Source: Ptiloglossa arizonensis
Lineage: Eukaryota; Arthropoda; Insecta; Hymenoptera; Colletidae
Direction: 5' to 3'
DNA: 64,000 nucleotides
Assembly: GCF_051014685.1 (NCBI RefSeq)
Contig: NC_135058.1
Location: forward strand, 7,168,811-7,232,810
Within the stretch, counting starts at the first letter, position 1; the number at the start of each line of letters is the position of its first letter. Under the pieces are notes generated by a model, which did not search any database, was not told where the DNA came from, and saw only the letters and a program-made list of their open reading frames with translations. Shown in pieces: positions 46,123 to 56,369 of this stretch. A program made the translations under genes and the position numbers.

Positions 46123-47713
46123 TCGACGCTTCGTTTGTGCGCGAGAACCAGAAGGATGAAGATAGGAGGAGGGTAGCGAAACAGGAAAGGTTGGAGGACT
46201 GGATGGGGTAGGGGATGATGGTGGCGGTCGAAGGGAGAGTTGCCGTAATGAATGGTATTCAGTTTATTCTGGGTTAAGTTACGTTGCCGCCGACGTTGCA
46301 CCGGCAGCAGCGGCATCCAGCCACTGAACTAGAAGTAAAATGGGACTGTAGCAAAATTGAAAGGCGGAATTTACCCTTTATCCCTGGCTCCGATCTTCCC
46401 AGCCGTTTCCACCCTTTCCAGCCTACGACGGTTCTTTAACCCGTCCCTCTGTTATGTACCGCGTCCCTCTATCCCATCCCCACGCTTTTGTCTTAACGAG
46501 TAAAATCGAGAATCGAGAGTAAAAAACCGCGATGTGTACATCAACTATTCAGCACCTTTGAGAACGATTCGCAAGGGGTCTGGGTGTAGCCGAACCGACG
46601 TGAATATGGCTACCAATGGAACATCGTTCCTCCTTTTCCAACGTCCATCATCGAGGAACGTATTGAATTCCTCGTCCGGACCGGTACGCCGCCGGGCTGC
46701 GATTTTCGAGCAAATTTAACTTCGGCTGTTCATCGAATACGGCGGTGTTGTTGATTTTCGCGTCGGCTCGATATCGCGACGAAAATTGGCCAAGTTATTA
46801 ATTACTCGCGGTTACCGTACCTTTTTCCCGTACTTCTTCGCCGTTTTCGGTCGATCGATGCGAGAGTACCTTCTCGATCGCGGGAAACGAAACGACTCGC
46901 GAGCGAGAATCGTTTCGCGCGCGAGTGGAACCGATTGCGGATCGTAGGATCATAGTTTCGTTTCGAAATGATTTCTACAGCGGAACTACTGTGTAATTTT
47001 TTTGTACGTAGACGATAGCGCGTATCGAATGTTAAGCAAACGTTACTGGTTCCTTTCACGGTTGAACCGTGCCCTAAAAATAATTTGACGATGCGCGACA
47101 TCGCGCTTTGAGGTCGTTAAACGCATTCTATGCATCGTTTGTTACACGCTGGAATCGCGATTACAGGAAGGATAGAGTTCCGCTCGAAAACGTACGGGAG
47201 GAACAGGTATGGCGAATCGTGCTTTCAAGCCTCCGTCCTGCATCGTACATTCGGTGCCGGCAAAGCTTGCCGCTGTGGTTCGTGTGTGACCTAACGAAAG
47301 CCCAAGTACACAATTTGATAATGGGTTAGCTGTGTAACGTGCACACGTTTGCCCAGCCGTAGTACACGCGGCACACGGGACACACTGAATCGGTAATAAC
47401 AACGTGTTTGCATAATCAATCATGCTCTTTCTCCTGTTTCTTCCTCCTCCAGCATCGTTACGATGCCATGTTTTCCAGCCGAAGAAGATCGGGGGTGGAT
47501 GGAATTATCCTCTCGGTCGAATACGCGTCTTCGTTCCGCTCGTTTGCCTTGTTAAAGGCAGTTGATGTTCGACGTTACCGGATTTGTTCGAACGTAAAGG
47601 TCTACGTGATCTCTCGTATCGTCTAGAGAAAACGTATCTCGAGGTTTTCTCGTGAACCTCGCGGTGATATCTGTGGCGCGTATCCGTCGATTAAAAACGA
47701 TTTCGATAGAGGA

Positions 47714-47763
47714 ATAGTTGTTCGAAGAGTCATTTCGTTCTCCAAAATGGAGAACGACGAACA
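47714..47763. mobile_element. Mariner MITE remnant
   Basis: TAGTTGTTCGAAGAGTCATT is joined directly to CTCCAAAATGGAGAACGA, the two ends of the MITE family with the middle gone. Confidence 0.5.
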
Positions 47764-48780
47764 GATTTCGATAGAGAGAGTCGTCGAATCTTTGACTCGC
47801 GATCGTTCAGATCCTTCTCGAAATCGACACTGTGAAACATTGTTACGCTTTTAGAAAGTACGACGTTTCTATCGTACGAATATTTTAACGGACAGTGATT
47901 TTTTTACTTTACAACTTTTACTTTACCTTGCGACTTCTTACGAAGATAACGCATAAATATAGTATCGCGCGATGAAAGTACGAGGCAATTGGTCGTAGAA
48001 AGTTCAACGATCGAAGAAAAATAATTGATTTCTTCAGCGATGGTTTCCTCGTTTCTTCTCCTCTACGTTTCTCCATAAGTTTGACCGATAAAATATCAGT
48101 AAGAATATGCCCGCGTCAATCGCGCGCGTTTAGAAATAATAATTATTCGTTGGCGCGACACTTCTCGAGAAATTACCGGACTCGTGTACGCGCACTTTAC
48201 ACGCTCGCGGTTGGTCAGGGTTAATGGTATGCAAATGAATATTCCACGAACAGTATGCAAATAAATACGGTAAGCTAAATACGGGGACGTCTGTCTCTTT
48301 TCCGTCTTCCAGTCTTCTACCCCCCTTTTTTTCCACATCGCGTCAGAATAAGTTAATACGTCTGCGTAAACGCGACGGAAACGCCTCTCGAGCTTCAGGT
48401 ACTACGAGGGGCGGCAGGAATTTTCTCGCGTTTTACAGTACAGTGCACAGTTGTACGGGAGGTTAGTTTTGGCTTGTAAAAATCCCGGCTGCAACGGACG
48501 CACCGAGTACTCCATTTTTTTTTTTCTTCCTTTTTCTTTTTTACCTTAGGACCGCGTACGTACCGAGACTGCGACTTATAACGGTGAAGTGGGCTCCACA
48601 CCTGTGAAGAGTCCGTACACGCACGCGTGTCTACGTTGCCGTTCACCCGCTACTAAGAATTTAAATACACCGATAATTAAAATATCAAATTTCCATTACT
48701 CGCGTTTCTCGCTCGGAAACGACGTTTGGAATTGCATTCGACTCGTAACGACGATACCCGTCGACGATTTGTATTTATCG

Positions 48781-48887
48781 GGTTGTTCGGAAAGTTACTT
48801 CATTTTTTTTTTGGTGAAAATGAAACACCAAAGGTCAATTATATATTCTCCATTTTGGAGAACGAAATCTTTCCGAACAACCCAATA
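48781..48887. mobile_element. Mariner-derived MITE, complete (about 107 bp)
   Basis: The left end GGTTGTTCGGAAAGTTACTT and right end ATCTTTCCGAACAACCC are inverted. Inside are a T run, GGTGAAAATGAAACACCA and CTCCATTTTGGAGAACG. It is a shortened member of the family. Confidence 0.8.
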
Positions 48888-50820
48888 AATTCAGCAACAG
48901 ATATCTTTCGTACGATACTTCCACCTCGGTGGACGTTAATACGTAACGCGAATACGAACCGTTAATTTTCCAATGAAATTCTCGATAAGAAACGTACGGC
49001 AAACTTAATGTCCAAGAGCAGTCGCGAACGCTCGGTGTACGAGGGTAAACGAAGTAGGTAAATATAATTTGCGCGTACAGTTAATTTACTCTGGACGCGG
49101 TTCGCTGGTTGTACGGACCCCGGTTTCATCAACCGGGGATCGATGACTTGTCTGTCGGTTCAGTTTTTTCGAGCTGCAATCGCACCGCTCTCGCATTCCA
49201 ATTGTACCTGTAGCGTACAACCAGCCGTGATGAAATTTTTACGCCCGTGGAAGGTAATATTGTCGGTTTCGACCTAACGTAGCGCTATTGGAAACGGCGA
49301 TTATCCTCCCAAAGGCGTGAACTATTTTGTTCGTTAAATACCCGGCCCGTCGAGGCGGTGTGGCTTATACACGAGCTCGACTTTAACGGGCCTTGGGAAG
49401 TCGTACGATCCATTATCGTTCTAGCCGCTGTTTCCAAGCGAAATTTCACTGGATTCCGTCGGGAGTTCTACTGTGCACTTTGGTGGCTGCTTCACAATAC
49501 CTACAATCAGTTTCTTCCGTTTAGCACCGTAATTGCGCTATTATTACGAGTGCCGCGCGGTACGTAGCTACGACTCCTATTTTTCAACCATTTATGCAGT
49601 CGCGAACTCGTTCCCAGAAACTCATCGCGGGCGTAACGGTATCCGCTGCGATGGATGGGATCCCGGGACGAAAAAAAAATAGTTTTGCGAATCGGTGGAT
49701 CGATGTACCGCGAAAACGTGAAACGTGGAGCCGTCAGACACCACGGAATCGCGTTGTGCGAAGAAGACGCGATGTGTAATTAAAATAAACAGGTGGTTCG
49801 CTTTTTACAGCGCGGAAAGTGTCGCGTTTCCGTTCCGCGGAAGTGACTGGATAACTTCGGTTCCTTGAATAGCGAAAACGAAGTAAAAAGCGACGGAATG
49901 GAACGAAAATACCATGTCCGCGGTAAGGATAACATTTACCGAGAGAGTTACAAGAAAATGAACCGAAAACATCCGGGAACGTGTACGGTTCGATCGGAGG
50001 ATCATAATAGTTTCGAAGTATTAGTCCATTTTTCTTTTTCTTTTTTTTTTCACGAGATCTCTTACCGACTTGTGCAGCAACAAGTAATTCTCTACTCGAT
50101 ACAAGAGTCCACGATTCGTTTAATTAAAGTCCCGAGCGTTCGCGCGCAGAAATCTACTTCGTAAATTTATTCAAAGTACACAACTCGAATAAAAAGAACG
50201 CTCCATCGATTTGGGTAACGGTTGATCGTTTCGAGTTACATTTTAATTGTTTCGTTAATAACGTGGAAACGTCTTCGTATAGTCCGGGCAAAATAATTGT
50301 TTAAATTACTCCCCACCTTTTTTTCATACCGGTGAAGGTAAAAGAATCCACCGGGACGGAAGGTCTAATGAAGTTTTATCGCGCAAGGAAAAGGCACTAT
50401 TTACATAGTAGAACTTCATTAAACCTGTCGGCCCCTGTGGGTTTATATGCGTTCTGTTTTATTGTTTCCTTTCTCTGAAATACAATTTTATAGAAGTCAT
50501 CCCGCACCTCGTTGTATATCATCTTCCGAGACGCGATATTTTTATTACCAACTTCGTTTACCTCAGGAAACCTGGACCATATTTCATTCACTTTATAATT
50601 TAACCCTCGGGATATCCACAATATTTATTTCAATATATTTCTCGCTTTAATTAGCCGTGCCACTTTATTCGATGCGAAATAAAATTAAAAATCCGACGTA
50701 AAATTGTACAAAATTAATAATAATTTTTTTTCGCCTACTTTCTACAATATTTGCACGACGAGCAAACGAGAAATCAATTCGAGACGAATAGGCGTGGGGC
50801 AAGATCGCAGAATTAAAACT

Positions 50821-50934
50821 GTGCTACCCACGCTCGCCACTAGAGGGAAACTGACCACCGATTGTTTCTCGCAAGTTCCCCTACCTGCTCCGATTGCTAT
50901 ATATACGATCTCTTACCGATCTCCTAATGTCCCG
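50821..50934 (+). mobile_element. TATA-containing body of the hammerhead element, copy 2
   Basis: It matches copy 1 (39112-38999, minus) from GTGCTACCCA through AGAGGGAAACTGACC, GCAAGTTCCCCTACCTGCTC and TATATATACGATCTCTTACC to AATGTCCCG. TATATATA is at 50898-50905, about 35 bases before the predicted ribozyme. Similarity beyond 50821 on the left is weak. No ORF and no clear target-site duplication is visible. Confidence 0.65.
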
Positions 50935-51001
50935 GCGTATAAGGCAGGGCCTGCTAGGATGCCTTACTGACGAGTCCACTAGCAGGCCCGGGATGAAAAA
51001 A
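50935..51001 (+). ncRNA. Hammerhead ribozyme-like sequence, type III, copy 2 (core intact, stem III decayed)
   Basis: Stem III 5' strand GCGU would be 50935-50938, with A50939 as the cleavage-site base (GUA). Stem I is TAAGGCA (50940-50946) with TGCCTTA (50960-50966). The core CTGACGA (50967-50973) matches CUGANGA exactly. Stem II is GTCC (50974-50977) with GGAT (50991-50994), one G-U plus three Watson-Crick pairs. GAA is 50995-50997, and A50998 pairs with U50938. After that the 3' side reads AAA where copy 1 has CGC, so stem III keeps only its first pair and cleavage is doubtful. Loop I GGGCCTGCTAG (50947-50957) and loop II CTAGCAGGCCC (50979-50989) are fully complementary, which could be a loop-loop pseudoknot. 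This is a fold by eye. Confidence 0.62.
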
Positions 51002-53969
51002 CACTTTTACTCTACTCCCTCCTATCTTCTTTCCTACCTTCGACTAGAGGACCTCTAAAAAACTAAAGAAAATTTTCCCCAAAAGATTTAATAATCGACA
51101 AAGTTCGACATCAGAGAGGAAAGATTTTTCATTGTTACTTTCGAAAGCGATTTTATATCACAGTATTGGTTGTTGTTCTCGAGTTTTACTTACAATTCGC
51201 GGGATCGATCCACCAAGATGATCGGTGACGAAGCAAACGCGCGTAATGCATCGTGCACACGTAAGTGCATTGTTCCGTGGCACGTACATGTGTACACATT
51301 TGTTTAACGCGGCGTCGACAAATTCGTTGAAACGGATATCGGGAGGGTCGAGTTACCGGAAGTATTATACGATCAACTGTGCCGTATGCACGACCTTAAT
51401 GCCTTCGATGCTCTTTCCCGTAAGTCGGTCAAGGCTTTCGGATGCATCTCCATATTCGAGTTTTAAGTTTCGTCGCGGTATCCAGTATCGTTGAACAATG
51501 TGTTGGATGGGAACGTACAAAGATTATTAACGTTCACGAAGGGCTTCGAACAGCCAGGCGACGATCGTGGATGTTAATATTGTTTGAAAATTCTCATCGC
51601 GTCGCGTGTAATTTAATTAAACAATTATACACGGTTTAGCGCCAACTTAATTCGATTCGCTTTCGAGCTTTCACTTTGGTTCCGTCTACCTTAGACAGAA
51701 TAATTTCCGTACGTTTGCAAGGAAAATTCTCTCGCGCGAATACATTTGTTTAATAGATCCGGTTGATTCTCACCCACAAGGTGATCAACGATACGGTGCA
51801 CTTTGATTTATGGACCAAAAGCGGTCACGGAAGAGCTCACGGTTTTATCGGTTTCGTAAATCTGTCCTCTCTTCGGTGGAGATCGCTTATCGTTGTCCGC
51901 AAGTATAGTGACTTTAAAGTCGGCCAATCGAACGTAACTAGATAAACGTTTCGTCCCAGATAGGGCTCGTAACAATGTGTTTAATCGATACGAATAATTG
52001 CGAAAGAGATTGATTTTGTATAATTTCTCTCGAGCGTGTTCGGTTCAAGTGACTTCGGACAATGTCGGAGTACTCGGCCGAGGAGGCTGCATTGATATAT
52101 TATCGGGAGGTGGTTTCTGTAAGTATGCTTTAACTCGAAATAATTATCGAAGAATTGGTATACGATTTCGAGGTTAAGCGATTCTGATTTTGACAGATCG
52201 CGTAATCGGTGATAAGTGGTTTATCGAACACGAGATGCCGTCACTGATCGGTGAACTGTCTCCGAGTACGTCACAGCGTGCTGATTTTAACGATAGAAAT
52301 TCATGATAAATAATAAAATTATGTATCCGAACGGTTGATAAAGGAATATCGGTCGTAATTGAAATCTATCTGTATTCGACGTCTGTACACTTGGGGAAAT
52401 CGAAGGTTTACGAGTAAGAGGTAAAATTTATGAAATAGAATCAGGTTATGCTGTATGGATAATTATTTCTGGGTTTATTGTAAATATACGACGTTTTTTC
52501 GCCCGCAGTTTTTTCGGTAACCTTTCTGTTGCAAATTGACCTCAAGATTTAAACGTAAAGAATGTATTAAATAATCATTGTGTAAATCTATCGAAAAGTG
52601 TCTTCACAGACTTGACATTTTCGCAGTGTCGCGGTTTTAATTAGTTAATATATTAACCGACCACTTTTGGAGCTGACAACGAATTAATTTCAATCCACGT
52701 TATTGTACATGGGAAAAGGGGGGTAAATATTATTTTATGTCATTCGTGGGATTGCATCTCACTCGCGTCCAATCTTCTTATTTCCATTTACGATAAAATA
52801 GCTGGAACTTTTCATTAACAATTTAGCTATCGTTCAATTTTCCGCGATTTCTCCTTAACGGGCCATAGCTTTGCGCTTTTTTTATCTTACAATCCCTATT
52901 CTACTATCGTGCCATTGAAAATTCAAAGAGATTATATAATCCACTCTGTATATTTATATATTCCACAGATTGTTTGCTTATCGGAAGAATAGGAAATATA
53001 TTTGTAATCTTGGCGTAGAAACAATATTACTAATACATCGTGAAGTAGCAAATTATATAGTATGCTTATACCTAATTGTGCAGTTCTCTAGAAACGAGTT
53101 CTACGTTTCTACTTCGCGAATTGTATATTTCTACTTTATAAACATTTTCCTTGCCGGTGTACCCTCGCATTTGTACCGTTTAACAAATATTATCTATACA
53201 CGTTGCGTTAGATATTGAAATAGAAATTTACCGAAAAGAAATTTATTCTCGAGTGTATCTACATTCGGGTTCGCTTTTAGCGGGTTGCCAACGAGCATTG
53301 CCGAGCAAAGAAAAGTTCGATAATTGTACAGGCGGTGCAACATCGGAGTGCACGGAGTTAGACTCTAACATCCGTTAACGGTTCACCGAAGTTCGGTGCT
53401 TCATTTTTGCATTGCCCGTGACAGCAAGAAACTGACGACGTGGTAATTAGGGCGATAAAACAGGCAGCCCGCTCTGTTTTAGACAGACCTAATACGCCGT
53501 TGCCGAGGACTTGGTTTCTTATCGTGAAACTTGTTTACGCGGTGTTTTACACCGAAATAGCCGCGGTACGATTTTTGTCAGTGGAACTCCGATACAAAGT
53601 TGCAAAGTTATAATCGTAGGTGTATTTTCCTCGGCGTTTAATTCTGTGTTACGCTTTCAATTTTATTTCGCCACGGTCTCGTAACCGTTGCTGCTTTTAT
53701 TAACCGATTACCTGTTTTCGCTACTCGCGTATTCGCGCATCAGGAACGAAGGAAATTCACACGTTCCAAAAATCGCGATCGATAAACTAATAATACACTT
53801 GCGTGGACGATACTTTGATGATTCGGTTTAGCAAAGTTTCGAGACGATTTTCTATCATTTATCATGCAAGAGGATCGTGATCTGTTCTACTTAGTATAAG
53901 GACCATCGTTGAAGCGTTAGTCTCTCTACGACCCAAGTATCCCGTTTCGACAGTTATGTATATATAACA

Positions 53970-54200
53970 ATGTATTATAGGACGATAGATAAAACAAAAA
54001 GAATTAACAACGAGTATTCTAACGCTGTTCACGGTACTCTGTACTACGTTGTCCCTAATGCTTGTTTACTGACTCTTCTCATACACACATACACACACGT
54101 TCACTCTTATCGAATTTTAGAAAAGGACGCACGCACTTGTCCAAAATAAACACGCGCTCCTCCGCAATTTCAAACACTTCGCTTCGAGTTCGACTTCCTC
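53970..54200 (+). repeat. Dispersed repeat, copy 2 (copy 1 near 21.5 kb)
   Basis: GAATTAACAACGAGTATTCT at about 54,000 and the following ACTCTTC, CACAC tract, AAATAAAC and CGCTCCT segments parallel the 21.5-kb copy in order and orientation. It lies just upstream of the glucuronyltransferase gene, so it may contribute to its 5' region. Confidence 0.5.
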
Positions 54201-54429
54201 TCGTTCAAACCAATTTACACGCGTGCACGATAGTTCTTTAAATCTTTCCACGATGCGTAAGCGTTAGAAATGAGCGGATGAAAATTTAATTCGAGAAATA
54301 TTTCACCGCGAAAGAGCGGTTCACAGTTATCGAGTTACGAGCGATGATATTGCGACAGGATTTCTATTCGCGTTGGCACAGTTCGCGCGTGGCCACGTTG
54401 GCTGAAAGTCGCGACGAGTGAACTTCGAG

Positions 54430-56369
54430 ATGATTTTAAAGAACGTATCGAGCACCGTGTCCGATTTTCGTTTGCAGTTCGGATGCCGACCATGGAACCT
54501 CAGTCTAACCAGCGTGGTCATCCTGGCGCTCTCGAACATGGTGCTGACTTTCCTGTTGCTGCAGTCGGAAACCTGTATACCGGACGACGTGCCCAGGGAT
54601 CTGGAAGCTATAAACGCGATGACCGAGTGGAACCTCGGTACATTGATCAAAGAGCAACAGCAGCAGCAGCAGCAGCAGCAGCAACAGCAACAACAGTCGG
54701 ACTGCGTTACGCAAGATTATCAACCGCGGCCAGTTGACGCGAGTAGCTTGAAGCTGAACATAAATCTCGGCAGATGGGACGCTCGTAGATTGTTTCGAAC
54801 CTTCGATCACGTTCTGGTCGGGAGCAGTTTCGCCGATTTGTCGCAGGTGTATCGCGTTTGCTTGGCCACCCAGAGCTCGGTGGAGAAATTGCACTCGGTG
54901 GTTCAAGCCGCTCATCATTGGACGGGGCCGATGTCGGTCGCGTTGTACGTGGCCGGCGACGAGGAGTTCGAAGTTGTTCAAAAGTACCTGGTCTACCTTA
55001 GGAAATGCTACGAACCGATAAGAGAGAGGATCGCCTTCTCGTTGGCCGTGCCAAGAGTCAGACCGCCGAAGAAGCAGCCGCGCGACTACGAGCTGCCCGA
55101 GGCGGTGGATTGTGCCAAACCGGAAGCAACCTTGAACGAAATGATGAACGGGATATCCAACGAGCAGACGAACTGGCGCATACGGAACGTCTACCCGCAG
55201 AACCACATGAGGAATCTAGCCAGAAAGAACTGCCAGTCCGATTACGTGTTCCTGACGGACGTTGACATCGTGCCGAGTTTCAACTTGACCGGCGCCCTCG
55301 ACGAATTCCTCAGGACCGAAAACTGTGATAAGTGCGCCTACGTGATACCGACGTACGAGCTGGACTCGCGCGTGAGATTTCCACAGAATAAAACGGAACT
55401 GGTCAGGCTGGCGAGAAAGGGGCTGGCCAGACCCTTTCATCAGAAGGTCTTCATCCATAATCAGTTCGCCACCAACTTTACCAGGTGAGCTTCGTTCGCG
55501 ATTGTTCTCGTGATATTTTTAAACGTTTACGGCCGGGGTTCACGGGAAATTTGTATACTTTTGTTTACTTTCGTCTTTTATCGACGAATTATTAACCTAT
55601 CTCGGTAGTATCGAGTATCAACGTCTCTTTAATATTTCTTTGTTGCTTTTGTCTCGTTAAAATACTATAACGTGTGCTACATATGTATACGTTTTGTAGA
55701 TGATAAATTACTGCGCATAATTGAGTAATTTTCGAAAAATAATTCGTAATGTATCTGTAGGCATAGAAGTTCACGGGAAATTTGAATACTTTTGTTTACT
55801 TTCGTCTTTTATCGACGAATTATCAACATATCTCGTTGTGTTTCTCTGTTGCTTTTGTCTCGTTGTTAAAATACTATAACGCGTGTTGTATATATATGTT
55901 TTGTAGATGGTAAATTACTCTGGGTGCATAATCGAGTAATTTTTGAAAAATAATTTGTAATCTCTATAATATCCGTAGACATAGAAGAAGAGAACAGGTT
56001 AATTCTATTATTTTTGGTTTGAATCTTCCAAAGAGGGTCTGTAGTTAAGATAAAGAAGTTGATAAATTATTTTTGCTCTCAATACCAAAACACTTGTCCG
56101 ATACTTTATGAAACCTAGCGTTTTGATTACCAGCGAACTCATTACGGAGTCGAATAACGATTGTTGTATTTTCGTTCCCGTTTCTCAGGTGGATACTGGA
56201 CACCGCTCTGAACCATAGACATTTTGGGAACGTGAAGAGTGGCAAGGTCTACATCAGTCACGACGTGACGAATTTTGAATTCCTCTACGAACCTTTTTAC
56301 GTCGCGAAAGATATTGTTCCTCCTCACGATGAGAGGTTCATGGGATACGGATACACCAGGAACACTCAA
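54430..56369 (+). CDS. B4GAT1: Beta-1,4-glucuronyltransferase 1-like glycosyltransferase (GT49), 3' partial, 2 exons found
   Basis: Golgi type II membrane glycosyltransferase; the vertebrate enzyme adds glucuronic acid to prime the matriglycan of alpha-dystroglycan. Exons 54430-55484 (donor CAG|GTGAGC) and 56189-56369 (donor CAA|GTACGT) join in phase and give 412 residues. A short cytoplasmic tail is followed by a membrane anchor at about 25-44 (LTSVVILALSNMVLTFLLL). A stem with about 14 glutamines (about 76-89) follows, then the catalytic domain. The DVD metal-binding motif is in YVFLTDVDIVPS (Asp 277-279), with RNVYPQNHMRNLARKNC before it and FHQKVFIHNQFATNFTRW across the splice. Exon 2 ends FMGYGYTRNTQ, so a further exon with the C-terminus (the YEL...AGY...HWG part) is expected; I found none up to 64,000. 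ATG 54430 was chosen as the first ATG in frame; an in-frame GTG lies just upstream. Confidence 0.88.
54655..54696 (+). repeat. CAG/CAA repeat coding polyglutamine in the B4GAT1-like gene
   Basis: Fourteen consecutive CAG or CAA codons, including a pure CAG run, lie in the stem between the membrane anchor and the catalytic domain. A length change there would be tolerated, and the pure run makes it a likely polymorphic site. Confidence 0.9.
55539..55988. repeat. Tandem duplication of about 225 bp in the B4GAT1-like intron
   Basis: Unit 1 (55539-55769) and unit 2 (55770-55988) both start TTCACGGGAAATTTG, continue TTTACTTTCGTCTTTTATCG, TGCTTTTGTCTCG, AAAATACTATAACG and GAGTAATTTT, and end near GTAGRCATAGAAG. 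Identity looks high, with small indels. Confidence 0.85.

Larger units (their letters stand above)
33129..54429. other. 21-kb region without a convincing protein-coding gene
   Basis: The sequence is CpG-rich, with somewhat lower GC around 39.5-41.6 kb. Open frames here are short, overlap on both strands and show no family motif apart from the transposase fragment at 44.9 kb. The contents I can name are listed separately: mariner MITEs, two hammerhead-bearing elements, simple repeats and a dispersed repeat. The region could hold 5' UTR exons, enhancers or noncoding RNAs of the flanking genes, but nothing in the sequence proves this. Confidence 0.6.

Noticed and set aside
45942..46316. Alanine-rich (+) and glycine/serine-rich (-) ORFs
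   Set aside because: They come from the GCC triplet repeat; flanking residues do not look coding.
54505..55206. 233-residue minus-strand ORF
   Set aside because: It is the antisense of the B4GAT1-like exon, with a polyleucine run that is just the complement of the CAG tract.
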